NCBI RefSeq assembly: GCF_036014195.1
Contig: NZ_CP107918.1
Span: 5,518,001-5,582,000 of the forward strand
Direction of reading: 5' to 3'
From: Streptomyces sp. NBC_00442
Lineage (GTDB): Bacteria > Actinomycetota > Actinomycetes > Streptomycetales > Streptomycetaceae
DNA length: 64,000 nt
Under the pieces are notes generated by a model, which was not told where the DNA came from, made no database searches, and worked only from the letters and a program-made list of their open reading frames with translations. Each line of letters begins with the position of its first letter. Positions within the stretch are counted from its first letter, which is position 1. The translations under genes and the position numbers were made by a program. Below, piece by piece: positions 33,411-42,686 of this stretch.

Positions 33411-35573
33411 ATGGGCATCGCGATCACACAAGAACAGCGGGAGCTCGCCGACGCGGTGCGCGGGCTGCTCGCGCGGGCCGCGCCGGTGGACGAGGTGCGC
33501 AAGCTCCTCGACTCGCCCGCGGCCGCCGGCGCACGGCCGCCGTTCTGGGACCGCCTGGTGGAACAGGGGCTGCTCGGCGTCCACCTCGGCGAGGAGTTCG
33601 GCGGGGGCGGGCTCTGCGAACTCGCCGTCGTCCTGGAGGAGGCCGGGCGCGCACTGCTGCCGGGGCCCTATCTGCCCACGGTGCTCGCCGCGGAACTGCT
33701 GCGCAGGGCGTCAGGGCACGACGCCCTCGTGGCCGACCTCGCCGAAGGCCGCAGGACCGCCGCCGTGGCGCTCGGCGCGGGCACCCTCACCGCCGTCGGC
33801 CGCGCGGACGGCCGGCTCCTCGACGGAACCGCGGCGCCCGTACTGGCCGCCGAGCAGGCCGAGTTGGTGATCCTCCCCGCGCGGCAGGGCGACCGGACGG
33901 TGTGGCTCGCCGTGGACGCCGAGGCGCTGCGGATCACCGCGCACCGCGGCGCCGATCCCACCCGGCGCACCGCCGAGGTGCGGGCCGAGCGCGTGATGGT
34001 CCCGCCCGGCCGCGCCCTCGACGTGGATGCGGACCTGGTCCACGACCTGGCCGCCCTGCTGTTCTCCGCCGAATCCTGCGGCACCGCGGCGCGGGCCCTG
34101 GAGACGGCCACCGCGTACGCGAAGGTGCGGGAGCAGTTCGGACGGCCCATCGGCCGGTTCCAGGCGGTCAAGCACCTCTGCGCGGACATGCTCGTACGCC
34201 TCGAACAGGCCCGCGCCCTGGTGTGGGACGCGGCGCGCGCCATGGACGAGCCGCCCGAAGTGCGCGGCCTCGCCGCCTCGCTCGCCGCGGCCACCGCCCT
34301 CGACGCCGCGTTCACCTGCGCCAAGGACTGCGTGCAGATCCTCGGCGGCATCGGCTTCACCTGGGAGCACGACGCCCACCTGTATCTGCGCCGCGCCCTG
34401 GTCGCCCGCCAGCTCCTGGGCCCCGGGGACACCCACCGCCTGCGGGCCGCCCGCCTCGCCCACGGCGGCGCCCGCAGGGAGCTGCGCATGGAGCTGCCGC
34501 CCGAGGCCGAGAACCACCGCGCCGCGGCGCGGGCGGCCGCCGAAGCGGTGCGGGGCCTCGACCCGGGTGCCGCCCGCCGCGCCCTGGCCCCCACCGGATA
34601 CGCCGCCCCGCACCTCCCGGCGCCGTACGGACTCGGTGCGGGACCCGTGCAACAGCTGGTGATCCAGGAGGAGTTGAGGCGCGCCGGAGTCACGGTCGGC
34701 GAACTCGGCATCGCGACCTGGGTGGTGCCCTCGCTCCTCGCGTACGGCACCGGCCCCCAGCAGGACCGCTTCCTCGCCCCCACCCTGCGCGGCGAACTCC
34801 TGTGGTGCCAGCTCTTCTCCGAACCCGGCGCGGGCTCCGACCTCGCCTCGCTGCGCACCAGGGCCGAGCGCACCGCGGACGGCGGCTGGCGCGTCACCGG
34901 ACAGAAGGTGTGGACGAGCGCCGCGCAGTGGGCCGACTACGGCATCCTGCTGGCCCGCACCGACCCGGACGCCCCCAAGCACAAGGGGCTCACCTACTTC
35001 CTCGTCGACATGAAGCGCGCCGAGGGCATCGACATCCGCCCGCTGAAGGAGATCACCGGCGACTCCCTCTTCAACGAGGTCTACTTCGACGGGGCGCTGC
35101 TGCCCGCCGACGCCGTCGTCGGCGAAGTGAACGGCGGCTGGCGGGTCGCCCGCAACACCCTCGGCAACGAACGGGTGCACATGGCCGACCAGGTGGCCTT
35201 CGACACCGGTCTCGAAGCGCTGATCGCCCGCGCGGGGGAGCTCGACGGGGCGTACCGGGCGCGGATCGGCGCGCTCGCCGCCGAGGCCCACGCGCTGGCC
35301 TGCATCGGGCTTCGCACCACCATGCGGCAGGTGTCCGGCCTGGAACCCGGCGCGGGGGCCAGTCTGCGCAAGCTCATCCAGACCCCGCACCAGCAGAAGG
35401 TCGCCGAACTCGCCCTCGAGCTCCTCGGCCCCGACGGCGCGGCCGCCGAAGGCCCCGCCGAGCGCGCCGTGCACGGCTTCCTCATGTCGCGCTGCCTGAC
35501 CATCGCGGGCGGCACCACCCAGGTCCAGCTCAACGTCGTCGCCGAGCGCATCCTCGGCCTGCCCCGAGACTGA
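33411..35573 (+). CDS. fused two-domain acyl-CoA dehydrogenase (FadE34/ChsE3-like)
   Basis: This 720-residue chain contains two acyl-CoA dehydrogenase domains. The N-terminal half (about 1-360) includes REQFGRPIGRFQAVKH and CVQILGGIGFTWEHDAHLY. The C-terminal half (about 370-720) includes CQLFSEPGAGSDLASL, GQKVWTSAAQWADYG and IAGGTTQVQLNVVAERILGL. Mycobacterial FadE34, which dehydrogenates a steroid side-chain acyl-CoA, has the same fused design and similar length (711 residues). FAD-dependent alpha,beta-dehydrogenation is expected. ATG at 33411 follows a KstR box by 41 bp. The thiolase-like gene follows after 15 bp in the same operon. Confidence 0.87.
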   Translation: MGIAITQEQRELADAVRGLLARAAPVDEVRKLLDSPAAAGARPPFWDRLVEQGLLGVHLGEEFGGGGLCELAVVLEEAGRALLPGPYLPTVLAAELLRRASGHDALVADLAEGRRTAAVALGAGTLTAVGRADGRLLDGTAAPVLAAEQAELVILPARQGDRTVWLAVDAEALRITAHRGADPTRRTAEVRAERVMVPPGRALDVDADLVHDLAALLFSAESCGTAARALETATAYAKVREQFGRPIGRFQAVKHLCADMLVRLEQARALVWDAARAMDEPPEVRGLAASLAAATALDAAFTCAKDCVQILGGIGFTWEHDAHLYLRRALVARQLLGPGDTHRLRAARLAHGGARRELRMELPPEAENHRAAARAAAEAVRGLDPGAARRALAPTGYAAPHLPAPYGLGAGPVQQLVIQEELRRAGVTVGELGIATWVVPSLLAYGTGPQQDRFLAPTLRGELLWCQLFSEPGAGSDLASLRTRAERTADGGWRVTGQKVWTSAAQWADYGILLARTDPDAPKHKGLTYFLVDMKRAEGIDIRPLKEITGDSLFNEVYFDGALLPADAVVGEVNGGWRVARNTLGNERVHMADQVAFDTGLEALIARAGELDGAYRARIGALAAEAHALACIGLRTTMRQVSGLEPGAGASLRKLIQTPHQQKVAELALELLGPDGAAAEGPAERAVHGFLMSRCLTIAGGTTQVQLNVVAERILGLPRD

Positions 35574-35588
35574 AGGGTCCCGTCTGTC

Positions 35589-36776
35589 GTGAAGAGCTAC
35601 ATCGTCGGTGTCGGCATGACCAAGTTCGAGAAGCCGGAGTCCCGCGACTGGCAGTACTGGGACATGGCGAAGGAGGCGGGCGGCGCAGCCCTCGCGGACG
35701 CGGGCGTCGACTACGGCGCGGTCGAGCAGGCCCCCGTCGGCTACTGCTTCCAGACGTCGACGGCCGGTCAACGCGCCGTCTACGAACTGGGGTTGACGGG
35801 CATCCCCGTCTACAACGTCAACAACAACTGCGCGACCGGGTCCAGCGCGCTGATGCTGGCGCGGCAGCTCGTGGAGGGCGGTGTGAGCGACTGCGTCCTC
35901 GCGCTCGGCTTCGAGAAGATGAAGCGGGGCGCGCTCGGCGGCGGCTCGGACGGCGGCGACTTCGCGACGTCCCCGGTGGCCCGGCACTACGGCGTCATGG
36001 CGGCGCGCCACGGCTTCGAGATGACCCCGCCCACCGCGCAGATCTTCGGCAACGCCGCGCGCGAGCACATGGAGCGGTACGGCACGACCGCGGCGCAGCT
36101 CGCCGCGGTGGGCGCCAAGAACCACCGCCACTCCGTGAACAACCCCAACGCGCAGTTCCAGGACGCCTACACGGTGGACGAGATCCTGGCGGCCAGGACC
36201 ATCCACCGGCCGCTGACCAAGCTCCAGTGCTCACCGACCTCGGACGGAGCCGCCGCGGCGGTCGTCGCATCGGAACGCTTCGTGGACCGAAATGGCCTGC
36301 ACGACAAGGCCGTTGAGATCGCCGGCCAGTCGATGACCACCGACACCGAGGAGTCGTTCGCGTCGGGAAGCTGCATCGACGCGGTGGGGGCGCCCATGTC
36401 GCGCGAGGCCGGCCGCCAGGCGTTCGAGCGGGCGGGGCTCGGCATCGAGGACGTCGACGTGATCGAGCTGCACGACTGCTTCTCGATCAACGAACTGCTC
36501 ACGTACGAGGCGCTCGGGATGTGCGGGGCGGGGGAGTCGGGGAAGCTGGTGGAGTCCGGCGCGACGACATACGGCGGCCGCTGGGTGGTCAACCCCTCCG
36601 GAGGGCTGATCTCGAAGGGCCATCCCCTCGGCGCGACCGGGCTCGCGCAGGCGGCGGAGCTGGTGTGGCAGCTGCGAGGGGTCGCCGGGGCGCGGCAGGT
36701 CGAGGGCGCGCGGGTGGGCCTCGCCCACAACATCGGCCTGGGCGGCGCGGCGGTGGTGACGGTACTGCGCCGCTGA
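35589..36776 (+). CDS. Ltp1-like thiolase / lipid-transfer protein
   Basis: This 395-residue SCP-x thiolase-like protein starts at GTG 35589 with [15 protein letters not shown]. Thiolase-fold landmarks are [18 protein letters not shown] (Cys in the nucleophile position), [13 protein letters not shown] and [20 protein letters not shown]. The whole sequence strongly recalls mycobacterial Ltp1 (Rv2790c). These proteins cleave, or assist retro-aldol or thiolytic cleavage of, branched sterol side-chain CoA esters; some need a DUF35 or MaoC partner, and none adjoins this gene. Cotranscription with the fused dehydrogenase under a KstR box supports a role in side-chain shortening. Confidence 0.88.
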   Translation: MKSYIVGVGMTKFEKPESRDWQYWDMAKEAGGAALADAGVDYGAVEQAPVGYCFQTSTAGQRAVYELGLTGIPVYNVNNNCATGSSALMLARQLVEGGVSDCVLALGFEKMKRGALGGGSDGGDFATSPVARHYGVMAARHGFEMTPPTAQIFGNAAREHMERYGTTAAQLAAVGAKNHRHSVNNPNAQFQDAYTVDEILAARTIHRPLTKLQCSPTSDGAAAAVVASERFVDRNGLHDKAVEIAGQSMTTDTEESFASGSCIDAVGAPMSREAGRQAFERAGLGIEDVDVIELHDCFSINELLTYEALGMCGAGESGKLVESGATTYGGRWVVNPSGGLISKGHPLGATGLAQAAELVWQLRGVAGARQVEGARVGLAHNIGLGGAAVVTVLRR

Positions 36777-36925
36777 GCCTGCTGGGTTTGCTCTGTCGCG
36801 CCGTGCGGGCTCGTGACGTCGGCGCCGGTCGGCCATCCAGGACCTGGCGCGTTCGACGGCCCGCCGGCGGCGCCCGCATCGCGATCAAGACCAGGACCAC
36901 GCCCACGACCCCGACTTCGGCCCCG

Positions 36926-37080
36926 TCACGGGATGGCCGGTGGCCGTGAACGCTGGTCGTCGAGTAGACGTCCCAGGGTGACGATCAGCGCCCGCCCCGG
37001 AGTGGTCTCGACGGTGCGGGTCACCAGGACGTCCCGCAGCGGTTCGACGATCACCGCCGTGAAGGTTGTCCCGTGCGGCG
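36926..37080 (-). pseudogene. possible orphan C-terminal coding fragment
   Basis: On the minus strand one frame reads TAVIVEPLRDVLVTRTVETT then PGRALIVTLGRLLDDQRSRP and a stop. It has the composition of a real protein end, but no start or upstream domain is present. It lies in a 430-bp gap after the Ltp gene and beside other remnants, so I treat it as a decayed fragment of unknown family. Confidence 0.3.
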
Positions 37081-37206
37081 ATGGGCCTCGTCGCAAGTCC
37101 CCATCTCCTGTTGGCTCCGCACCCGTTGGGCGTCGTGGCCGGCGATGAGAGGATCACGGCCTGTCCGGATCAGGACGTTGCCGAGTTCGAACGGCGGAGG
37201 TGTGCG

Positions 37207-38010
37207 GTGGGGCTGGGAACAGTGGTCGTCACCGGGGCGGCAGGGAACATCGGCTCGGTCGTGCGCCGGGCGTTGCGCAGCGAGGTGGGCCGCCTGGTTC
37301 TGCTCGACCGCGTTCCGCTCCAGGTCGAGGCCGCGAACGAGGTGGTCCATATCGTCGATCTTCGGGACGCGGCCGCCGTCGCGACCGCGCTCGTGGGTGC
37401 GGACGCCGTGCTCCATCTGGGCGGTCTGCCGGACGAGGCGCCGCTCGAGCATCTGCTGGACGCGAATGTGCTGGGCACCCACCATGTCCTGGAGGCTGCC
37501 CGGAGGGCGTCGATTCCGCGGGTCGTGCTGGCCAGCAGCAACCGCGTGAGCGGGTTCTATCCCACGGCCCATCGCACTGGCCCACAGGAACCAGTGCGCC
37601 CCGACGGCCTGTACGGGGTGAGCAAGGCAGCCATCGAGGCCCTGGGGCGGCTGTATGCGGACAAGTTCGATGTCTCCGTGATCTGCCTGCGTATCGGCAG
37701 CTTCGAGGCGGCGCCCACCGAGTCGCGCCACCTGGCGACTTGGCTCAGCCCGCGTGATGCCGTCGGCTTCTGCCGCGCCGCACTTACCGCCCCGCTCTCC
37801 ACGCGCTTTGCCACGGCGTACGCCGTCTCTGCCAACACCCGCCGCTTCTGGGAACTCCCCGCGGAAGCCGAACTGGCCTACACGCCCGTCGACAACGCCG
37901 AAACCCATGCATCGGACATCCCTGACGCCGACGTCCCTGCCGATCCCGAAGCCCCGCAGGCCGGCCCGTATGCCCTGCCCGAGTTCACGTTGAAACACAT
38001 CCGGCCCTGA
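37207..38010 (+). CDS. NAD-dependent epimerase/dehydratase (uronate dehydrogenase-like)
   Basis: This 267-residue extended-SDR protein has the nucleotide motif VVVTGAAGNIGSVVRRAL, the acidic cofactor position in LVLLDRVP, the catalytic YGVSKAAIE (Tyr-x3-Lys) and LRIGSFEAAPTESRHLATWL. It is shorter than sugar epimerases and resembles hexuronate dehydrogenases. The GTG at 37207 follows GCGGAGGTGTGC; longer starts lack a ribosome site. Codon use is less GC-extreme than that of its neighbours, and it is bordered on both sides by gene fragments, so it looks like a survivor of an inserted or decaying segment. No operon partner is visible. Confidence 0.8.
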   Translation: MGLGTVVVTGAAGNIGSVVRRALRSEVGRLVLLDRVPLQVEAANEVVHIVDLRDAAAVATALVGADAVLHLGGLPDEAPLEHLLDANVLGTHHVLEAARRASIPRVVLASSNRVSGFYPTAHRTGPQEPVRPDGLYGVSKAAIEALGRLYADKFDVSVICLRIGSFEAAPTESRHLATWLSPRDAVGFCRAALTAPLSTRFATAYAVSANTRRFWELPAEAELAYTPVDNAETHASDIPDADVPADPEAPQAGPYALPEFTLKHIRP

Positions 38011-38108
38011 CTCGCCATCGCCCGGTCCAGGGTTCGTTCGGACTCGGCGTCGTCCGGCACTTCGTAGGCGACCGGCATGCCCATGCAGCCGAGACCCACG
38101 GCTGACAC
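38005..38108 (-). pseudogene. aldo/keto reductase N-terminal remnant
   Basis: The minus strand reads VSAVGLGCMGMPVAYE then VPDDAESERTLDRAMA, the conserved N-terminus of actinobacterial aldo/keto reductases (VSxLGLGCMGM...). The frame then runs antisense into the end of the epimerase gene with no reductase sequence. The rest of the gene is missing. Confidence 0.55.
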
Positions 38109-38174
38109 ACGCGGTCCGTGCGTGCCGCGTGCGGTACCTCACGAGGAGCTCCTCCTGGTGCGGAACGGATCGTC

Positions 38175-38400
38175 GCGGGGCTTCGGATCGTCGCGGGAGC
38201 GGACAGACCGGCCCGCAAGGCGGTCCGGGCAGTCTCCGCGGCCGCCGGATCCATGTATGGCCGCAGCGCCAGCGGCCCGTCCTGGATCTCGATGACCTCG
38301 CGGTGGAGGCGGTAGGTGATAGTGCCGGGCATCAGGCGGACGAGCAGGGAGGACCGCTGTGGCTCCAGGACCACAGGAGGACGGGCGGCGGATCGAGCCC
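38175..38400 (-). pseudogene. possible DUF6545 (MAB_1171c-type) C-terminal remnant
   Basis: On the minus strand a frame reads LVRLMPGTITYRLHREVIEI then QDGPLALRPYMDPAAAETAR. It resembles the cytoplasmic C-terminus of MAB_1171c-like membrane proteins (LHRRVIEIRDG.LALRPY, recalled from memory). The membrane part is absent, so it is a fragment. It adjoins the aldo/keto reductase remnant. Confidence 0.35.
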
Positions 38401-38521
38401 GAGCTGCACGGTGAGCACGGCCGTGGCGCGATGAGCACAGGGGATGAGACAGGCCCCTGTGCCGATCCCAGTGCCTGCCGTCGGGGAAAGCGGGTGTAAT
38501 GGGCGTCCCCTGCGTGCGAGC

Positions 38522-39961
38522 ATGACTCGCATGGCCTACGCGTCCACTGACACCCACATATCCACCCCCACCAAAACCCCCCGCACCTGGCCGGTCGTCC
38601 TCGCCGCCTGCGCGGGTCAGTTCCTCGTCGTGCTCGACGTCTCCGTCGTCAACGTCGCCCTCCCCTCCATGCGCACCGGCCTCGGGATGAGCGCGGGCGG
38701 GCTGCAGTGGGTGGTCAACGCGTACGCCATCGCCTTCGCCGGGTTCATGCTGCTCGGCGGACGCGCGGGCGACCTGTACGGACGCAAGCGGATGTTCCTC
38801 GTGGGGCTCGGCCTGTTCACCGTGGCCAGCCTCGGCGGCGGCCTCGCCCAGGAGGGCTGGCAGCTGCTCGCCGCGCGGGCCGCCCAGGGGCTCGGGGCCG
38901 CGGTGCTCGCGCCGGCCACCCTCACCATCCTGACCGCCGCCGTACCCGAGGGCGCCGCCCGCACCCGGGCCATCGGCACCTGGGCCGCGGTCGGCGCGGG
39001 CGGCGGCGCGGCGGGCGGCCTCGTCGGAGGGGCGCTCACCGACGCCCTGTCGTGGCGCTGGGTCCTGCTCATCAACGTGCCCGTCGGCGCGCTCGTGCTG
39101 CTCGGCGCCGCGCTCTGGATCACCGAGTCGCGGGCCGGCGGGCGCCACCGACTCGACCTGCCCGGGGCCGTCCTCGTCACGGTCGGGCTCGCGACCCTCT
39201 CGTACGGCATCGTGCAGACGGAGGAGTCGGGCTGGGGCGCCCCGGCGACGCTGGTGCCGCTCCTCGGCGGGCTCGCCCTGCTGCTCGCGTTCCTCGCCGT
39301 CGAGGCCAGGACCGCGGCTCCCCTCATGCCGCTGCGGCTCTTCCGGCTGCGGGGTGTCTCCGCCGCCAACGCCGTGATGTTCGTGTGCGGCTCGGCGATG
39401 TTCTGCACCTGGTTCTTCATGACCCTGTACGCGCAGAACGTGCTGGGCTACACCCCGCTCGGCGCGGGCCTCGCCCTGATTCCCAGCTCGCTCAGCGTGG
39501 TCCTCGGCTCGAAGCTGGCGCCGCGCATCATGCCGAGGACCGGCGCGCGCAACCTGACCGTGCTCGGCATGCTGGTGACCGCGGCCGGGTTCGGCTGGCA
39601 GTCCACGATGCGGGCGGACGACCCGTACTGGCTGGCGATCCTGGTGCCCGGCATCCTCATGATGACCGGAGCGGGCCTCGCCACGACTCCCCTTGCCGCG
39701 CTGGCCACTTCGGGGGCGGAGCCGGGTGAGGCCGGCCTCGTCTCCGGCCTGATCAACACGTCGAGGACGATGGGCGGGGCGCTGGGGCTCGCCGTCCTGT
39801 CCACGGTCGCGGCGTCCAGGACCGGCGTGGTCCAGAGCGCCGAGAACCTCACCGCCGGGTACGCCCTCGCCTTCCGCGTCGGCGGATTCGTCCTGCTGGC
39901 CAGCGTGGTGCTCGCGCTGGTGTGGCTGCCCCGGGCGGCGCGCACGGCCGTACGCGGCTGA
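38522..39961 (+). CDS. DHA2-type MFS drug exporter (14 helices)
   Basis: This 479-residue major facilitator protein has the DHA2 motifs QFLVVLDVSVVNVALPSM in helix 1, GGRAGDLYGRKRMF (motif A) between helices 2 and 3, and the motif C region AAVGAGGGAAGGLVGGAL. About 14 hydrophobic segments are present, as in proton-driven multidrug and antibiotic exporters (EmrB/QacA group). ATG at 38522 or 38531 could serve as start. The gene stands alone between the remnant zone and the convergent two-component operon. No local repressor gene is visible. Confidence 0.88.
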   Translation: MTRMAYASTDTHISTPTKTPRTWPVVLAACAGQFLVVLDVSVVNVALPSMRTGLGMSAGGLQWVVNAYAIAFAGFMLLGGRAGDLYGRKRMFLVGLGLFTVASLGGGLAQEGWQLLAARAAQGLGAAVLAPATLTILTAAVPEGAARTRAIGTWAAVGAGGGAAGGLVGGALTDALSWRWVLLINVPVGALVLLGAALWITESRAGGRHRLDLPGAVLVTVGLATLSYGIVQTEESGWGAPATLVPLLGGLALLLAFLAVEARTAAPLMPLRLFRLRGVSAANAVMFVCGSAMFCTWFFMTLYAQNVLGYTPLGAGLALIPSSLSVVLGSKLAPRIMPRTGARNLTVLGMLVTAAGFGWQSTMRADDPYWLAILVPGILMMTGAGLATTPLAALATSGAEPGEAGLVSGLINTSRTMGGALGLAVLSTVAASRTGVVQSAENLTAGYALAFRVGGFVLLASVVLALVWLPRAARTAVRG

Positions 39962-39986
39962 GGCGGGCCCCGAGGGGGGGCGTCCG

Positions 39987-40628
39987 CTACAGCCAGCCCT
40001 GCTGACGGGCCGACCGCACCGCCTCCATGCGGTTGCGGGTGCCGGTCTTGCCGATCGCGGACGACAGGTAGTTGCGGACCGTCGACTCCGACAGGTGCAG
40101 CTTGCCCGCGATGTCGGAGACCGTCGCCCCGTCCACCGAGGCGTTCAGGACGTCGCGTTCGCGCGCGGTCAGCGGGCTCGGGCCCGCGCTGAGGGCGGCC
40201 GCGGCGAGCGCCGGGTCGATGACGGTCTCGCCGCGCAGCACCCGCCGGATCGCCTCGGCGAGGTCCTCGACCGGTCCGTCCTTCACGAGGAACCCGGCCG
40301 CGCCCGCCTCCATCGCGCGGCGCAGATAGCCGGGCCTGCCGAACGTGGTGAGGATCAGGACCCGGCAGTCCGGCACCTCCTCGCGCAGCTCCGCCGCCGC
40401 GTCGAGGCCGCTCTTGCCCGGCAGTTCGATGTCGAGCAGGGCCACGTCGGGCCGCGCCACGAGCGCCTCGGGCACGATCTTGTCGCCGGCCGAGACCTGC
40501 GCGACGACCTCCATGTCCTCTTCGAGACCGAGCAGCAGGGCGAGCGCGCCGCGCATCATGCCCTGGTCCTCGGCGAGGAGAACTCTGACGGATTTCGCGG
40601 GTCGGTGGTCCTGGGGCATCTCGTCCAT
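39987..40628 (-). CDS. NarL/DesR-type response regulator
   Basis: This 213-residue protein has a canonical receiver (VRVLLAEDQGMMRGAL, phospho-acceptor in VALLDIELPGKSGLD, LTTFGRPGYLRRAMEAGAAG) and a LuxR helix-turn-helix (LTARERDVLNASVDGATVSD, LHLSESTVRNYLSSAIG). It is the last gene of a minus-strand operon ABC ATPase, permease, kinase, regulator, and probably controls that exporter in response to the partner kinase. There is a 78-bp gap to the kinase gene. Confidence 0.9.
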   Translation of the reverse strand: MDEMPQDHRPAKSVRVLLAEDQGMMRGALALLLGLEEDMEVVAQVSAGDKIVPEALVARPDVALLDIELPGKSGLDAAAELREEVPDCRVLILTTFGRPGYLRRAMEAGAAGFLVKDGPVEDLAEAIRRVLRGETVIDPALAAAALSAGPSPLTARERDVLNASVDGATVSDIAGKLHLSESTVRNYLSSAIGKTGTRNRMEAVRSARQQGWL

Positions 40629-40706
40629 GGGGTCAGGCTACGGCCACGGCGCCCCGGGCCCGCGACGCGTTCCGCCGCGTTGGCGCGGACGAGTTCCGGA
40701 CGGGGC

Positions 40707-41936
40707 TCAGGGGCGGCCGGGGGCCGTGCTCAGTTCGGCGTCCAGGGCCGTGTCCTGCGGGTCCACCGGGAGTTCGGCGCCGACCCGGAAGCCGGTGCGG
40801 GGCGCGGGGCCCGCCGTCAGGGAACCGCCCGCCGCGGCGAGACGTTCGGTGAGGCCCTTCAGGCCGTTGCCGCCGGTCCGCGGGGTCGGGGCGGGCGCGA
40901 CGGGGGCGCCCCTGCCGTTGTCGGTGACCGTCAGGGTGACCCGCTCCGGCGTGCCCTCGATCACGATCTCGCAGCGCGTCGCCGCACTGTGGCGTACGAC
41001 GTTGGTGACGGCCTCGCGGACCACCCAGCCGAGCAGCGCCTCGGCCTGCGCGGGCAGCGGGGGGCCCGACTGGCGCACCAGCGGCTCCACTTCGGCCGCG
41101 CTCAGGGCCGAGCGGGCCCGGTCGAGTTCGGTGGCGAGGCTGCCCTCGCGATAGCCGGTGACGGCCTCGCGGATCTCGGTGAGCGCCTGGCGGCCGACCG
41201 ACTCGATGTCGGCGACCTGGCCGAGCGCCGCGTCCAGGTCGCGCGGCGCGATCCGGCGGGCGGCCTCCGACTTCACGACGATCACCGAGAGGGTGTGGCC
41301 CAGCAGGTCGTGCAGATCGCGCGAGAAGCGCAGCCGCTCCTTCTCGACAGCGGTACGCGCCAACTCCTGCCGCGTGTCGCGCAGTTCGCGGATCGTCTCG
41401 GAGAGCGAGAGGAGCGCGGCGATCACCATCCCGGACAGGAACGTCCCGTACGCGATGGTCATGTTGTCCCACGGGTCGCCGGTCTTGATGCCGGAGATGA
41501 CCCCCACCGAGCCGGCGAGCACGATGATCACGACGCCCAGCCGCTTGTCCCGCAGCACGGCGCCGCAGGTGAGCGAGAGCAGCGGGAAGAACAGCAGCCA
41601 CACCCCGCCGTAGCCGAGTCCGAGGGCGTAGGTGACGGCGGCGAGGGCGCCGAGCAGGACCAGGGTCGTCCGCTCCTGGCGCCGCCGCTTGTCGAAGGCG
41701 CGGAAGGCGACCAGCGCGTACAGGACCGCGAAGGCGAGGATGCCGAGGGCGCCGAGCTCCGGGTGGGCGACCTTGCCCTTGGCCACGTCGATGACGGCGC
41801 CCGTGCCCATCAGGAGCCACGGCAGGAAGGTGTAGCCGTTGGCGGGCGGGCCCGGGAACTCGTCGGCCTTCGCGCCCCGCGCGGGCAGCTTCGGCAGCAG
41901 TGATGGCATCGCGTTCTCTCCGTACTGACGGCTCAT
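40707..41936 (-). CDS. DesK-type sensor histidine kinase
   Basis: This 409-residue protein has about five membrane helices in the first 170 residues (FLPWLLMGTGAVIDVA, LGILAFAVLYALVAF, LLGALAAVTYALGLGYG, LGVVIIVLAGSVGVIS) with no extracellular sensor domain, as in DesK, which senses membrane state. The HisKA_3 box is LRFSRDLHDLLGHTLSVIVV, and the ATPase domain shows EAVTNVVRHS and TVTDNGRG. It starts at ATG 41936, or at 41909 with GGAGAG upstream. Coexpression with an ABC-2 exporter suggests it detects membrane-active compounds; that is inference. Confidence 0.9.
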   Translation of the reverse strand: MSRQYGENAMPSLLPKLPARGAKADEFPGPPANGYTFLPWLLMGTGAVIDVAKGKVAHPELGALGILAFAVLYALVAFRAFDKRRRQERTTLVLLGALAAVTYALGLGYGGVWLLFFPLLSLTCGAVLRDKRLGVVIIVLAGSVGVISGIKTGDPWDNMTIAYGTFLSGMVIAALLSLSETIRELRDTRQELARTAVEKERLRFSRDLHDLLGHTLSVIVVKSEAARRIAPRDLDAALGQVADIESVGRQALTEIREAVTGYREGSLATELDRARSALSAAEVEPLVRQSGPPLPAQAEALLGWVVREAVTNVVRHSAATRCEIVIEGTPERVTLTVTDNGRGAPVAPAPTPRTGGNGLKGLTERLAAAGGSLTAGPAPRTGFRVGAELPVDPQDTALDAELSTAPGRP

Positions 41937-41963
41937 GAGGTCACCCGGTCCCGGCGCCGGAGC

Positions 41964-42686
41964 TCACGCGGTCCGTGCGGACCGACGGTAGGAGACCACG
42001 GCGTACGCACCGAAGGCCACCAGCCAGGCTGTCATCAGCGCGATGGTCGCCGCACCCGGGGCGTGGCCCTGCGAGGTGGCCCAGCCGAGATCGGCGAAGC
42101 GGTGTGTCGGAGTGTACTCGGCGATCGTGCGCAGCCAGCCGGGGAAGGCCGTGACCGGGAACCACAGGCCGCCGAGGATCGCGAGGCCCATCAGGCAGGC
42201 CACGTTGACGACGCCGGTGGCCTGTGCGGAGAGCCGGTAGCCGTTGCCGAGGCCGAGCATCGTGAAGGGCAGCGCCCCGATCCACAGGAGCAGCGTGAGC
42301 GCGCCCCACTGCCAGGCGTCCAGGCGCACCCCGTTGATCAGCGCGCCGGAGAGGAACACGGCGAGGATGCCGGGCAGGACGGTCACCGAGCCGCTGATCG
42401 CCCGCCCGGTCACCACCTTCGTCGGGGAGAGCGGGGCGATCCGCATCTGCCGAAGCCAGCCGATCGACTTGTCGGACGCGACCCCGGTCCCGACGCCCAG
42501 GGCGGCGCCCAGCGCGCCGTACGCCGCCATGCCGATCATCGACTGGACCTTCCAGTCGTCGCCGTTGCCGGCGCCGCCGATGTTGGTGAAGAGCAGATAC
42601 ATCAGCACGGGCATCCCGATACCGAAGATCACGAAGGATGCGTCGCGGAGCGTGCGCCGCATCTCCAGCTTGATGTACTCGACCAT
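41964..42686 (-). CDS. ABC-2 type transporter permease
   Basis: This 240-residue protein has six hydrophobic helices (FVIFGIGMPVLMYLLF, MIGMAAYGALGAALGVGTG, VLPGILAVFLSGALI, GALTLLLWIGALPFTMLGLG, VNVACLMGLAILGGLWFPV, IALMTAWLVAFGAYAVV), the layout of ABC-2 exporter permeases. The loop LRQMRIAPLSPTKVVTGR is the amphipathic coupling element that contacts the ATPase. The start overlaps the ATPase stop (ATGA). The substrate is unknown. Confidence 0.88.
   Translation of the reverse strand: MVEYIKLEMRRTLRDASFVIFGIGMPVLMYLLFTNIGGAGNGDDWKVQSMIGMAAYGALGAALGVGTGVASDKSIGWLRQMRIAPLSPTKVVTGRAISGSVTVLPGILAVFLSGALINGVRLDAWQWGALTLLLWIGALPFTMLGLGNGYRLSAQATGVVNVACLMGLAILGGLWFPVTAFPGWLRTIAEYTPTHRFADLGWATSQGHAPGAATIALMTAWLVAFGAYAVVSYRRSARTA

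Noticed and set aside
37051..38142. A 363-codon minus-strand ORF opposite the epimerase
   Set aside because: It is antisense to a protein with clear GxxGxxG and YxxxK motifs and shows no domain itself.
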